A stretch of 64,000 bases of DNA. Origin: Ancylobacter sp. TS-1 (GTDB lineage: Bacteria > Pseudomonadota > Alphaproteobacteria > Rhizobiales > Xanthobacteraceae). The stretch covers positions 3,088,001 through 3,152,000 of the forward strand of contig NZ_CP045144.1 in the NCBI RefSeq assembly GCF_009223885.1, written 5' to 3'. The position numbers were made by a program, and so were the translations under genes. The notes below the pieces were generated by a model. That model did no database searches, was not told where the DNA came from, and saw only the letters and a program-made list of their open reading frames with translations. This document shows, in pieces, positions 26,762 through 35,490 of this stretch (positions are counted from its first letter, which is position 1; each line of letters opens with the position of its first letter).

Positions 26762-28204
26762 ATGCCGATGCTGACGCCGAAAGCCGCCCTTTCCGCCGCG
26801 CCTCTGGCCCTTCTGGGACTGGCGCTGACGGCCATGCCGGCGCTGGCCGCCGAGGGCGGCATCGACGGCGCGGCGCTGGCGCTGGTCTGGGGCATCCCCT
26901 TTGTCGGCATGCTGCTGTCGATCGCCGTCATCCCGCTGCTGGCGGGGCATTTCTGGCATCACCATTACGGCAAGGTGGCGCTGTTCTGGGGGCTCGCCTT
27001 CCTCGTGCCCTTCATCGCCGTCTTCGGCGCCGGCCTCACCGTCTATGAGGTCGCGCATGCCGCGCTGCTCGAATACATCCCCTTCATCATCCTGCTGTTC
27101 TCGCTCTTCACCATTTCGGGCGGCATCCTGCTTACCGGCAATCTGCACGGCAGCCCGGGCGTGAACACCGCGCTGCTCGCCATCGGCACGTTGCTGGCGA
27201 GCGTCATCGGCACCACCGGCGCCTCCATGGTGCTGATCCGTCCCCTGCTGCGCGCCAATGACGAGCGGCGCCATAACGTCCACACGGTGGTGTTCTTCAT
27301 CTTCCTGGTGTCGAACATCGGCGGCTCGCTCACCCCGCTCGGCGACCCGCCGCTGTTCCTCGGATTCCTGAAGGGTGTCAGCTTCTTCTGGACCACCGAG
27401 CACCTGTTCCACGACACGGCGGTCGTGGCGGCCATCCTGCTGGTCGCGTTCTACCTGCTCGACCGCTATTTCTATGCGCGCGAAGAGAACCTGCCGCACA
27501 AGGTCGACCCGACCCCCGACACGGAGAGACTCGGCCTGCGCGGCTGGCGCAACCTGCCGCTGCTGGCCGGCGTCATCGCCGCCATCCTCATGAGCGCGCT
27601 GTGGAAGCCGGGCATCGAGTTCGACATCCTCGGCACCCATGTGGCGCTGCCCTCGATCGCCCGCGACGTCAGCCTGCTGGCGCTGGCGGGAATCTCGATC
27701 TGGATCACCCCCGCCTTCATCCGCGAGCGCAACGGCTTCGACTGGGAGCCGATCCGCGAGGTCGCCAAGCTGTTTGCCGCGATCTTCCTCACCATCATCC
27801 CTGTCATCGCGATCCTGAAGGCCGGCGCGGACGGGGCGCTGTCGCCGCTGGTTGCACTGGTGACGGACGAGGCGGGCGGGCCGGTGAATGCCGGCTATTT
27901 CTGGATGACCGGCCTGCTCTCCGGCTTCCTCGACAACGCGCCGACCTATCTCGTCTTCTTCAACCTCGCCGGTGGCGACGCGCAGGAACTGATGACGAAA
28001 TACGCGGTGACGCTGGAGGCGATCTCGGCCGGCGCCGTGTTCATGGGCGCGCTGACCTATATCGGCAACGCGCCGAACTTCATGGTGCTGGCCATCGCCA
28101 AGAGCCGCGGCGTCGCCATGCCGAGCTTCTTCGGCTACATGGCCTGGTCGGGTGTTTTCCTGCTGCCCTGCTTCGCGCTGCTGACCTGGCTCTACTTCCT
28201 GTAG
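26762..28204 (+). CDS. Sodium:proton antiporter / CitMHS-like ion transporter
   Basis: Polytopic inner-membrane transporter (480 aa) of the ion-transporter superfamily. A cleavable-looking N-terminus (LTAMPALAAEGG) precedes about 11-12 segments. Notable stretches are ISGGILLTGNLHGSPGVN, SVIGTTGASMVLIRPLL, SNIGGSLTPLGDPPLFLGFL in the first half and SGFLDNAPTYLVFFNLA, GALTYIGNAPNFMV in the second: the paired G-x-P and N-A-P motifs typical of the NhaD/ArsB/CitMHS fold. ATG 26762 follows GGGGAG; an upstream ATG would add 15 residues. The ion or substrate is not determined; Na+/H+ exchange is the usual annotation. It converges with the DUF3016 gene four bases after its stop. Confidence 0.85.
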   Translation: MPMLTPKAALSAAPLALLGLALTAMPALAAEGGIDGAALALVWGIPFVGMLLSIAVIPLLAGHFWHHHYGKVALFWGLAFLVPFIAVFGAGLTVYEVAHAALLEYIPFIILLFSLFTISGGILLTGNLHGSPGVNTALLAIGTLLASVIGTTGASMVLIRPLLRANDERRHNVHTVVFFIFLVSNIGGSLTPLGDPPLFLGFLKGVSFFWTTEHLFHDTAVVAAILLVAFYLLDRYFYAREENLPHKVDPTPDTERLGLRGWRNLPLLAGVIAAILMSALWKPGIEFDILGTHVALPSIARDVSLLALAGISIWITPAFIRERNGFDWEPIREVAKLFAAIFLTIIPVIAILKAGADGALSPLVALVTDEAGGPVNAGYFWMTGLLSGFLDNAPTYLVFFNLAGGDAQELMTKYAVTLEAISAGAVFMGALTYIGNAPNFMVLAIAKSRGVAMPSFFGYMAWSGVFLLPCFALLTWLYFL

Positions 28205-28208
28205 GGGC

Positions 28209-28730
28209 TCAGCTTCCCGACCGCTTCGCCTCCAGCGCGGCGAAGCGCGTGCGGAACCAGCTGTCGAGCATCGCCTTCTCGAAGCGCAGCGCGTCAGTGG
28301 AGCGCACAGCCACGGGATCCGTCAGGTAGTTCATCGCGCGCAGCGTCTCCTCGCCGCGCGCGACGACCCTGCCGCTCCGGCGCAGGCTGTAGCGCAGCGT
28401 CATCGACGGCCAGGTGTCCTGCCGCATGACGCGCAGTTCGCCGCTGCGCGCGCGCAGCGGGTCGATCTTGCCGGCGAGGTCGAGGTCGAGCACGGCGACG
28501 TCGATCTCATAGCCCGGCGGCAGCCGCCGGGCCGCAAGGCTGCGGATGATGCGTTCCAGCCCTTCCAGCGTCAGGCGCTGGTCGACCGGCCCCCAGGCAA
28601 GGTTGCCGTCCCGGTAGTTCTGCGGCGCGACGAAGGTGACGGTCGTCGCCGCCTGTGCGGCGGGGGGCAGCATCAGCACCGCGCCAAGGGCAAGCGCGGC
28701 ACTGGTGAGGCGAGACTTACGTGAGGGCAT
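28209..28730 (-). CDS. DUF3016-like secreted protein
   Basis: A 173-residue protein with an N-terminal signal peptide (Arg/Lys start, hydrophobic SAALALGAVLMLPPAAQA, likely cleaved near residue 28). The mature domain begins VTFVAPQNYRD and contains GYEIDVAVLDLDLAGKIDP and a basic RYSLRRSGRVVARGE strand, as in the DUF3016 family of periplasmic proteins of unknown role. ATG 28730 has GGAGGA six bases upstream. It lies directly downstream of the PckA-like gene (41-base gap, same strand). Confidence 0.75.
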   Translation of the reverse strand: MPSRKSRLTSAALALGAVLMLPPAAQAATTVTFVAPQNYRDGNLAWGPVDQRLTLEGLERIIRSLAARRLPPGYEIDVAVLDLDLAGKIDPLRARSGELRVMRQDTWPSMTLRYSLRRSGRVVARGEETLRAMNYLTDPVAVRSTDALRFEKAMLDSWFRTRFAALEAKRSGS

Positions 28731-28771
28731 GATTTCCTCCGTGACCATCGTCCGGCCGGCGAAGTGTCGTT

Positions 28772-30385
28772 CTATTCCGCCGCGATGGCCAGACCCGGCT
28801 GGGCGGCGCGCACCTCGTCGTCGACCGCCTTCTCGAAGCGGGCGAAATTGGCGCTGAACAGGCCGACCAGCCGGCGGGCGGTCATCGAATAGTCGATGCG
28901 CGTCGGCCAGTTGCGGGCAGGGTCCAGCAGGCGTGGATCGACACCCTCGATTCCGGTCGGAACGGCGAAGCCGAAATTCGGATCGGTGCGGAACTCGGCC
29001 CCGTCGAGCGCGCCGGAGAGCGCCGCCTCGACCAGCCGCCGCGTGAGCGCCAGCGGCACCCGCTGGCCGATGCCGGCGCGACCGCCGATCCAGCCGGTGT
29101 TGACCAGCCAGCAGCCGGGCGCGTGGCGGGCGAGCAGATCGCGCAGCAGGCCGCCATAGACGGACGGGTGACAGGGCAACACGGCCGCCGCGCCGCCGGC
29201 ACAGAAGGTGGCGCGCGGCATCTCGCCTCCGGCTTCCGTGCCTTCCGGCGTGGCGCCATAGCCGGACAGGTAATGGTAGAGCGCCTGCGCGGGCGTCAGC
29301 CGGGCGATGGGGGGCAGCACGCCGAAGGCGTCGCCGACCAGCAGGAAGATGTGCTTGGGCGCGCCGGCGTTCTCCTCCGCGCGCGCGCCGGCGAGGAAGG
29401 AGAGCGGAAAGGCCGCGCGGGCATCGCCGGCCGGCACGGGGTCGTCGAAATCGGGCACGCGGCTGTCGGGGTCGAGCGCCACATTCTCCATCACCGAGCC
29501 GAAGCGCCGGACGGCGGCGTAGAGGGCGGGTGCGGCGTCCGGCGACAGGCCGAGCGTGCGCGCATGGCTGCCGCCGGCGACGGCGCCGATGCCGTCCGCG
29601 CTCCAGATATGCGCCCCGTCGGCGATAAGGGTCCGTGCCGGGTCGGTCGCCAGCGTTGTCGTGCCGGTCCCCGGCCGCCCGAGGAAGACGGCGACGTCGC
29701 CGGCCGCGCCGATGCTGGCCGCGCCCGCCAGCGGCAGCAGGCCGCGATCCGGCAGGGCATGGGCGAGCCAGGCGAATAGGGAGGCGGTGATTTCGCCGGC
29801 ATGGAGCGTGCCGGCGATCAGCACGAGGCCCTGCGCGAGGTCGACGGCGACCACCGTCGACGACCGCACGCCGTGCGTCTCGGGTTCGGCGCGGAAGCCC
29901 GGGGCGCAGAGGATGGTGAGTTCAGGCACGAAGCCCGGCAGTTCCGCCGCCTCGGGCCGGAACAGCATGTTGCGCACGAACAGCGCGTGCCAGGCGTGCT
30001 CGCTCAGCACGCGCACATTGACGCGACGGCCCGGCCCGGTGCCGGCGCGCAGGTCCTGGGCGAACAGGGTGCGCCCGCCCGCATGGGCGAGCATGTCGGC
30101 CTTGAGACGCTCGAAGCGGTCGCGGTCCAGCGCGTTGACGCCGTCCCACCACACGCGGTCCTCGCTCGCGGCGTCGCGCACGATGTAGCGATCGTCGGGG
30201 CCCGGGCCGGCCGGCGGGGCGGTGGCGGCGACCAGCGCGCCGGTGTCGGACAGTCGCCCCTCGGCGCGGGCGACCGCGCGCTCGAGCAGGGCGGCCTCGC
30301 CTAGATTCCAGAACACCCGTCCGGTGCCGTCGAGACCGATGGCCTCGACGCCGTGATCCTCGTTGCGTGTGCCGGTCTGGTTCAA
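28772..30385 (-). CDS. Phosphoenolpyruvate carboxykinase (ATP) homologue lacking catalytic residues
   Basis: A 537-residue protein colinear with ATP-dependent PckA (about 535 residues), with family landmarks such as GDAFGVLPPIARLTPAQALYHYLSGY and WLVNTGWIGG. The active site is dismantled. Compared with E. coli PckA, aligned without gaps, the P-loop lysine K254 is Thr242 (GRPGTGTTTLA), the metal ligands K213, H232 and D269 are Ala201 (GEITAS), Ala220 and Gly257 (IADGAHIW), and EGGCYAK is replaced by AGGSHAR. The frame is otherwise intact, so this is not simple decay. TTG 30385 is chosen because AGAGGAGG lies about 7 bases upstream and the length then fits the family. In rhizobia pckA lies beside chvI-chvG; the position is kept here. 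It is probably not a PEP carboxykinase; a regulatory or binding role is inference. Confidence 0.85.
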   Translation of the reverse strand: MNQTGTRNEDHGVEAIGLDGTGRVFWNLGEAALLERAVARAEGRLSDTGALVAATAPPAGPGPDDRYIVRDAASEDRVWWDGVNALDRDRFERLKADMLAHAGGRTLFAQDLRAGTGPGRRVNVRVLSEHAWHALFVRNMLFRPEAAELPGFVPELTILCAPGFRAEPETHGVRSSTVVAVDLAQGLVLIAGTLHAGEITASLFAWLAHALPDRGLLPLAGAASIGAAGDVAVFLGRPGTGTTTLATDPARTLIADGAHIWSADGIGAVAGGSHARTLGLSPDAAPALYAAVRRFGSVMENVALDPDSRVPDFDDPVPAGDARAAFPLSFLAGARAEENAGAPKHIFLLVGDAFGVLPPIARLTPAQALYHYLSGYGATPEGTEAGGEMPRATFCAGGAAAVLPCHPSVYGGLLRDLLARHAPGCWLVNTGWIGGRAGIGQRVPLALTRRLVEAALSGALDGAEFRTDPNFGFAVPTGIEGVDPRLLDPARNWPTRIDYSMTARRLVGLFSANFARFEKAVDDEVRAAQPGLAIAAE

Positions 30386-30516
30386 GGTCGGCCTCCTCTT
30401 ACGCGTGACAAGAGGCGGCACCATGGGAGGCCAGTCGGGCCATTTGGCTGAAATTCCGGGCCGTTTCTGTGGCCAAACAGGGCCGAAGCCGTGATTGTCC
30501 CCGCCCGGCGGTACCT

Positions 30517-31266
30517 TCAGACCACCGCGGCACGTGCCCTTGCGGCAAGCTCGACCAGTATCTCGCGCATCTGCCGGGCGCCGGTGACGCGCCGGCCGAA
30601 GGCCAGCCGGCGGACCTCGAACCCGCTCATCAGGTCGCAGCCCTCGGGATCGATGCCGACCAGCTTCCAGTGGCCGGGCCCGGTGCCGAGCAGGTGCATT
30701 GCATAGAGCTGGATGGCGTCGGCGTGGTCGGCGTTCATATGCTCGACGGCGCCCGCCTCGGCCGCCAGAACCTCGGCCGCGTCCTCGACGCGGGTCGCGA
30801 GCGCGGCGCCCTCGACATCGACGATGCGCCCGAAGCCGGCGACGAGATGGGCGCTCTCGACCGCGATCCGGTAGAAGGCGAAGTCGCTGAACCCGGCAAA
30901 GCCGGCCGCGTCGGGATGGCGGGCGAGGAAGCGCCGGCGCGCCGTGGCGAGCGTCTCCTCGTCGGCGAGGCGCTCGATGCGTCCCTTGAGGCCGGCGCGG
31001 GCGCCCTGCAACTCGTCGCCGTGGCGGCGTTCGTCGACGAGAAGCGAGACCCGCGCCTCGCGCCCGATGTTGCGCGTGTGGCGCGCAAGGCCGGAGAGCA
31101 GCAGCAGCGGCGCGCCGTCGGGCAGGGTCGCGAGCTGGACCAGCGAGGCGTAGGGACCGCCATCATCGTCGAGCGTGGCGAGCGCGCCCGTCTGGGCCTC
31201 GCGCAGGAGCCGGCGAGTGGTGCCGGCGGGGTCGAAATCGTTGGCAGGTTGTGGTGTCGGTGACAT
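30517..31266 (-). CDS. HugZ-like heme/FMN-binding split-barrel protein
   Basis: A 249-residue protein of the pyridoxamine-phosphate-oxidase-like split-barrel superfamily with a C-terminal DUF2470 domain. The N-terminal barrel reads [29 protein letters not shown], then [14 protein letters not shown] and a [17 protein letters not shown] strand; the C-terminal part has the [20 protein letters not shown] motif typical of DUF2470 and of HugZ-type heme oxygenases. ATG 31266 follows GGAGGGG. It is divergent from chvI. Function is likely heme- or flavin-related; not proven by sequence alone. Confidence 0.8.
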   Translation of the reverse strand: MSPTPQPANDFDPAGTTRRLLREAQTGALATLDDDGGPYASLVQLATLPDGAPLLLLSGLARHTRNIGREARVSLLVDERRHGDELQGARAGLKGRIERLADEETLATARRRFLARHPDAAGFAGFSDFAFYRIAVESAHLVAGFGRIVDVEGAALATRVEDAAEVLAAEAGAVEHMNADHADAIQLYAMHLLGTGPGHWKLVGIDPEGCDLMSGFEVRRLAFGRRVTGARQMREILVELAARARAAVV

Positions 31267-31454
31267 CGGGAGCCCCTCCAGCGTATGTCGGTAGAGGTGT
31301 AGGCGGCGCACGGCATCGTCAAGCGGAAACGGCCAGATTGGCTATGTGCCTTGAGACGCGCTATTTTCAGTTGAATCAGTTTGCGTGTCACATTGTGGCC
31401 ACGCCGGCAGGGTTCACCGCTTCGTGTACCGCTGCCGAACAGGAAAGTGTGCAG

Positions 31455-32153
31455 ATGCCGACCATCGCTCTCGTCGACGACGATCGCAACATCCTGACCT
31501 CCGTCTCCATCGCCCTGGAATCGGAAGGTTACCGGATCCAGACCTATACCGACGGCGCGACGGCCCTCGACGGCTTCAAGACCAACCCGCCGGATCTGGC
31601 GATCTTCGACATCAAGATGCCGCGCATGGACGGCATGGAGCTGCTGCGCCGCCTGCGTCAGAAGTCCGACATGCCGGTGATCTTCCTCACCTCCAAGGAC
31701 GACGAGATCGACGAGCTTTTCGGCCTCAAGATGGGCGCCGACGACTTCATCAAGAAGCCGTTCTCGCAACGCCTGCTGGTGGAGCGGGTGAAGGCGGTGC
31801 TGCGCCGCTTCGCCCCGAAGGACGGCACCCTGCCGCGCGAGACCGACAGCGCCAAGGTGCTGGAGCGCGGCCTGCTGCGCATGGACCCGGAGCGCCACAC
31901 CTGCACCTGGAAGGGCGAGAACGTCACCCTCACCGTCACCGAGTTCCTCATCCTGCAGGCGCTGGCCACCCGCCCGGGCGTGGTGAAGAGCCGCAACGCG
32001 CTGATGGACGCGGCCTATGACGATCAGGTCTATGTCGACGACCGCACCATCGACAGCCACATCAAGCGGCTGCGCAAGAAGTTCAAGGTGACGGACGACA
32101 ATTTCGAGATGATCGAGACGCTCTATGGCGTCGGCTACCGCTTCAAGGAGTAG
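31455..32153 (+). CDS. chvI: Response regulator ChvI
   Basis: OmpR-family response regulator (232 aa), cytoplasmic partner of ChvG. Receiver domain residues 1-120 with acidic pocket ALVDDDRN, phosphoacceptor Asp52 ([12 protein letters not shown]) and Lys in FIKKPFSQ; winged-helix domain from about 135 ends with [18 protein letters not shown] and YGVGYRFKE. Sequence is very close to ChvI/ExoR-system regulators of rhizobia that respond to acid and envelope stress. ATG 31455 is preferred to in-frame upstream starts; AGGAAAG lies upstream. The chvG gene begins eight bases after its stop. Confidence 0.96.
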   Translation: MPTIALVDDDRNILTSVSIALESEGYRIQTYTDGATALDGFKTNPPDLAIFDIKMPRMDGMELLRRLRQKSDMPVIFLTSKDDEIDELFGLKMGADDFIKKPFSQRLLVERVKAVLRRFAPKDGTLPRETDSAKVLERGLLRMDPERHTCTWKGENVTLTVTEFLILQALATRPGVVKSRNALMDAAYDDQVYVDDRTIDSHIKRLRKKFKVTDDNFEMIETLYGVGYRFKE

Positions 32154-32160
32154 CGGCTCT

Positions 32161-33990
32161 TTGCTCGATCCCGAATCGACGCGCTCCGCCGCCGATGACG
32201 ATCGGCCGGACTCGGAGGCGGCAGAGACCACAGCGCCCTCCGGCACCGCGCGGGGCGGCCTGCTCGGCGCGTTGCGGCGGGCACGCAATTTCGTTGCCTT
32301 CAAGAGCTTCTCCAGCCTCACCCGCCGCATCGTCCTGCTCAACCTCGCCGGCATGTGCGTGCTGGTGTCGGGCATCCTCTATCTCTCGGAATTCCGCGCC
32401 GGGCTGATCGACGCGCGCGTGCAGAGCCTGCTGGTGCAGGGCGAGATCATCGCCGGCGCCATCGCCGCCTCGGCGCAGGTCGAGACCAACGCCATCACCA
32501 TCGACCCCGAGCGGCTGCTGGAACTTCAGGCCGGCGAGAGCTACGGCCCGGGCGAGGAGGGCTTCGCCCCGCTCGAATTCCCGATCAACCCGGAGCGCGT
32601 CGCCCCGGTGCTCAAGCGCCTCGTCGAGCCGACCGGCACCCGCGCGCGCATCTACGACCGCGACGGCGCGCTTCTGCTCGATTCCCGCTCACTCTATTCG
32701 CGCGGCGAGATCCTGCGCTTCGACATGCCCTCGCCGACCACGCCCAAGCCGAACTGGATGGAGCGCGGCTGGAACAGCATGAAGTTTTGGTTCGAGCGCG
32801 GTGACCTGCCGCTCTACAAGGAGCTCGGCCCTAATAACGGCAAGGGCTATCTGGAGGTCGTCCAGGCGCTCCAGGGCCAGAAGGCCAGCGCGGTTCAGGT
32901 GAATGCGCGCGGCCAGGTCATCGTCTCGGTCGCGGTGCCGATCCAGCGATTCCGGGCCATTCTCGGCGTGCTGCTGCTGTCCACCCAGGGCGGCGAGATC
33001 GACGAGGCGGTCGCCGCCGAACGCCTCGTCATCGTGCGGGTCTTCCTCGTCGCCATGGCGGTGATGGTCGTTCTCTCGCTGCTGCTGGCCGGCACCATTG
33101 CCGGCCCGGTGCGCAAGCTCGCCGACGCCGCCGAGCGGGTGCGCCGGCGCACCCGCCAGCGCGTCGAGATTCCCGACTTCACCAGCCGCTCCGACGAGAT
33201 CGGCCACCTGTCCGGCGCCCTGCGCGACATGACGGACGCGCTCTATTCGCGCATCGAGGCGATCGAGAGCTTCGCCGCCGACGTCTCGCACGAACTGAAG
33301 AACCCGCTCACTTCCCTGCGCTCCGCCGTGGAGACGCTGCCGCTCGCCAAGTCGGACAGCTCGCGCGCGCGGTTGCTGGAAGTGATCCAGCACGATGTGC
33401 GCCGGCTCGACCGCCTCATCACCGACATATCCGACGCCAGCCGCCTCGACGGCGAACTGCAGCGCCAGGAGGTCGAGCCGGTCGATCTCGTGCGCCTGCT
33501 CAACACCGTCACCGGCGTGCAGAACGATGTCATGCGCGGGGACGGGGTGACGGTGGCGCTGGCCTTCGAGCCGCCCGGCACGACGGACGAGTTCATCGTC
33601 CCCGGCCATGATTCCCGCATCGGGCAGGTCATCAACAACCTGATCGACAATGCCCGCTCCTTCTCCGCCAAGGGCGGCGAAGTGCGGGTGATCTGCCGGC
33701 GCAGCCGCGACGCGGTGGAGATCATCGTCGACGATGACGGTCCCGGCATTCCGCCGCACGCGCTGGGCCGCATCTTCGAGCGCTTCTACACCGACCGCCC
33801 GGAAGAGCAGGGCTTCGGCCAGAATTCCGGCCTCGGCCTGTCGATTTCCCGGCAGATCGTCGAGGCGCATGGCGGACGCATCTGGGCGGAGAACCGCCCG
33901 GCGGAGCCCCCCCGCAAGGGCAAGGCGGCCCGCACCGCGCCGCCGAAGCCGACCGGCGCGCGCTTCGTCGTCCGCCTGCCGGCAAGCTGA
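32161..33990 (+). CDS. chvG: Sensor histidine kinase ChvG
   Basis: Inner-membrane sensor (609 aa). N-terminal cytosolic stretch of about 55 residues, TM1 (IVLLNLAGMCVLVSGILYL), a periplasmic domain of about 215 residues, TM2 (VFLVAMAVMVVLSLLLAG), HAMP, the phospho-acceptor His377 in SFAADVSHELKNPL, N box QVINNLIDNARSF, G1 DDDGPGIP, F box ERFYTDRP and G2 NSGLGLSISRQI. TTG 32161 is the likely start, with AAGGAG about 10 bases upstream inside the end of chvI; an ATG start would overlap chvI. In rhizobia ChvG is held off by periplasmic ExoR, not found in this window. Confidence 0.95.
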   Translation: MLDPESTRSAADDDRPDSEAAETTAPSGTARGGLLGALRRARNFVAFKSFSSLTRRIVLLNLAGMCVLVSGILYLSEFRAGLIDARVQSLLVQGEIIAGAIAASAQVETNAITIDPERLLELQAGESYGPGEEGFAPLEFPINPERVAPVLKRLVEPTGTRARIYDRDGALLLDSRSLYSRGEILRFDMPSPTTPKPNWMERGWNSMKFWFERGDLPLYKELGPNNGKGYLEVVQALQGQKASAVQVNARGQVIVSVAVPIQRFRAILGVLLLSTQGGEIDEAVAAERLVIVRVFLVAMAVMVVLSLLLAGTIAGPVRKLADAAERVRRRTRQRVEIPDFTSRSDEIGHLSGALRDMTDALYSRIEAIESFAADVSHELKNPLTSLRSAVETLPLAKSDSSRARLLEVIQHDVRRLDRLITDISDASRLDGELQRQEVEPVDLVRLLNTVTGVQNDVMRGDGVTVALAFEPPGTTDEFIVPGHDSRIGQVINNLIDNARSFSAKGGEVRVICRRSRDAVEIIVDDDGPGIPPHALGRIFERFYTDRPEEQGFGQNSGLGLSISRQIVEAHGGRIWAENRPAEPPRKGKAARTAPPKPTGARFVVRLPAS

Positions 33991-34004
33991 GCCGGCGAAC
34001 CGGG

Positions 34005-34457
34005 ATGGCAGCCTCTGCCACGATTCACGCCTCCTGCGTCCGGGTCGGCGCGCAAGGCGTGCTGATCCGGGGCGCCTCGGGCGCCGGCAAGTCGCATCTG
34101 GCCTTCGCGCTGATCCTCGCCGGCGGCAGGGGTATGGTGCCGCCAGTGGAACTGGTCGCCGACGACCGGGTGATCCTGAGCCGGCGCGAGGGGCGGCTTT
34201 TCGCGGCCGCGCCGCTCCCTCTCGCCGGCCTCATCGAGATACGCGGGGCGGGCGTGCGCCGCCTTCCCTTCCTCGCCGAGACAAGCGTCGATCTCGTGGT
34301 CGATCTCGGCGCGCAGGATGCCGCGCGGCTGCCGGAGACGGCGGCACTGCGGACCACGGTCGACGGGGTCGAAATCCAGCGCCTGCCGGCCTTTGCGGGC
34401 GGCGATGTGGTCCAGCAGGTGCTTGCCCTGCTGCTCGCCGGGCCGGGCTCCGACTGA
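34005..34457 (+). CDS. hprK: HPr kinase/phosphorylase, short alphaproteobacterial form
   Basis: A 150-residue HprK lacking the N-terminal half seen in Firmicutes, as usual in alphaproteobacteria. It starts with TIHASCVRVGAQGVLI, has the P-loop GASGAGKS at residues 23-30, the VADDRVILSRR segment with the catalytic Asp pair, and IEIRGAGVRRL. It phosphorylates a serine of HPr (Ser50 of 35060-35341). It follows chvG by 14 bases. HprK and PEP carboxykinase share a P-loop fold, and a degenerate PckA is nearby; any link is speculative. Confidence 0.93.
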   Translation: MAASATIHASCVRVGAQGVLIRGASGAGKSHLAFALILAGGRGMVPPVELVADDRVILSRREGRLFAAAPLPLAGLIEIRGAGVRRLPFLAETSVDLVVDLGAQDAARLPETAALRTTVDGVEIQRLPAFAGGDVVQQVLALLLAGPGSD

Positions 34458-34459
34458 AC

Positions 34460-34484
34460 GGCGCCGGCCTGCCGCGCCGGCGCC
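34460..34484 (+). other. GC hairpin between hprK and the EIIA gene
   Basis: A perfect 9-base stem GGCGCCGGC / GCCGGCGCC with loop CTGCCGC, starting 2 bases after the hprK stop. No U-run follows, so it is not a classical intrinsic terminator. It heads a 198-base gap before the EIIA gene and could be an attenuator, a transcript-stabilising stem, or a dispersed GC repeat. Confidence 0.4.
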
Positions 34485-34655
34485 GCGGGGTGGGATCCAA
34501 TTTTCCCCAGCGGTACTTGCCATTCATGTGCGGTGCAACGATGATGTGCGCCCCATCGAGGCGGGCACCGGAAAGCTCTACCTCGGACGCCCTACCTTGG
34601 ACGCCCACCGGGCGGAAGCATTGCAGTCGCGCCGACGGGCGCGCGGCGGAGCAGG

Positions 34656-35057
34656 ATGATAGGTCTCGTACTCGTCACGCACGGACGCCTTGCCAGCGAG
34701 TTCCGCGCCGCACTCGAACACGTCATGGGGCCGCAGTCGCAGATCGAGACGATCACGATCGGCCCGGACGACGACATCGAGCAGCGCCGCAAGGATATCG
34801 TGGATGCCGTCGCGGCGGTGAATGTCGGCGAGGGCGTGGTGATCCTCACCGACATGTTCGGCGGCACGCCCTCCAACCTCGCCATTTCCGTCATGACCTC
34901 GCCGGATATCGAGGTGGTGGCCGGCATCAACCTGCCGATGCTGGTCAAGCTCGCCACCGTGCGCGGCGAGGTGCCGATGGAAGAGGCCGTGGCGCAGGCG
35001 CAGGAAGCCGGCCGCAAATACATCAACATCGCCAGCCGCGTTCTGGCCGGGAAGTGA
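34656..35057 (+). CDS. PTS EIIA component, mannose type (EIIA-Man)
   Basis: A 133-residue cytoplasmic phosphocarrier of the PTS-Man EIIA fold. The phosphorylated histidine is His9 ([13 protein letters not shown]). The [19 protein letters not shown] segment and [11 protein letters not shown] are family hallmarks. ATG 34656 has GGAGCAGG upstream. It overlaps or abuts the HPr gene (the GTG codons at 35054 and 35060). No sugar EIIB/EIIC is encoded, so it is the end of a regulatory relay, as in the Hyphomicrobiales PTS-Ntr pathways. Confidence 0.93.
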   Translation: MIGLVLVTHGRLASEFRAALEHVMGPQSQIETITIGPDDDIEQRRKDIVDAVAAVNVGEGVVILTDMFGGTPSNLAISVMTSPDIEVVAGINLPMLVKLATVRGEVPMEEAVAQAQEAGRKYINIASRVLAGK

Positions 35058-35059
35058 CC

Positions 35060-35341
35060 GTGACCGAGACGGCCATCCAGCGCGAACTCGCCATCGTCAA
35101 CAAGCGCGGCCTGCACGCGCGCGCCTCCGCCAAATTCGTCCAGACCGTCGAGCGCTTCGATGCCGAGGTGCGCGTCACCCGCGCCGGCGAGACGGTGGGC
35201 GGCACCTCGATCATGGGGCTGATGATGCTGGCCGCCGCGCCGGGCACCACCATCCTCGTCGAGGCCAGCGGCCCCGAGGCCCTGCACGCCATCGAGGCGC
35301 TGGACGCGTTGATCTCCGACCGCTTCGGCGAGGGCGAATAG
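35060..35341 (+). CDS. Phosphocarrier protein HPr
   Basis: A 93-residue HPr (PtsH/NPr type). His19 in [12 protein letters not shown] is the PEP-dependent phosphoacceptor; Ser50 in [10 protein letters not shown] is the HprK target. GTG 35060 has GGAAG about 5 bases upstream; GTG 35054, overlapping the EIIA stop, is the alternative. EI (ptsP) is not in the window. The hprK-EIIA-HPr order directly after chvIG is a conserved alphaproteobacterial arrangement. Confidence 0.94.
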   Translation: MTETAIQRELAIVNKRGLHARASAKFVQTVERFDAEVRVTRAGETVGGTSIMGLMMLAAAPGTTILVEASGPEALHAIEALDALISDRFGEGE

Positions 35342-35360
35342 GCGCGCGTCGCCCGCTGTC

Positions 35361-35380
35361 ATATAAAGACATCTTTATAT
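35361..35380. promoter_or_regulatory. Perfect palindrome upstream of ahcY (SahR-type operator candidate)
   Basis: ATATAAAGACATCTTTATAT: two 9-base arms with a 2-base centre, perfect, in a GC-rich genome, 110 bases before the ahcY start. It resembles the AT-rich operators proposed for ArsR-family SahR-type regulators of S-adenosylhomocysteine and methionine genes in alphaproteobacteria, from memory of that literature. The regulator gene is not in the window. Confidence 0.65.
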
Positions 35381-35400
35381 CGTTATTGTGTTTGGCGGGG

Positions 35401-35430
35401 AGGGCTGCTATCACGCGGCAGCCAAGCCCT
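35401..35430 (+). other. Alternative hairpins in the ahcY leader
   Basis: The leader can form GGCTGC (35403-35408) with GCAGCC (35418-35423) or AGGGCT (35401-35406) with AGCCCT (35425-35430); the two are mutually exclusive because the first arms overlap. This could be a switch or pseudoknot, but the sequence does not match the SAH riboswitch core as I recall it, so no riboswitch is called. Confidence 0.25.
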
Positions 35431-35490
35431 ACCCAATCCGCGCGCCGACCCGCGCGCCACCACCGCGTCAGGCAGAAGGGAAGCCGCATC

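Noticed and set aside
30385..30424. ATG at 30424 as the start of the PckA-like protein
   Set aside because: It adds 13 unconserved residues and lacks a ribosome site, whereas TTG 30385 has a strong one and gives the family length.
35381..35490. SAH or SAM-II riboswitch in the ahcY leader
   Set aside because: Hairpins are present but the conserved core sequences of these riboswitches are not recognisable; listed only as alternative stems.
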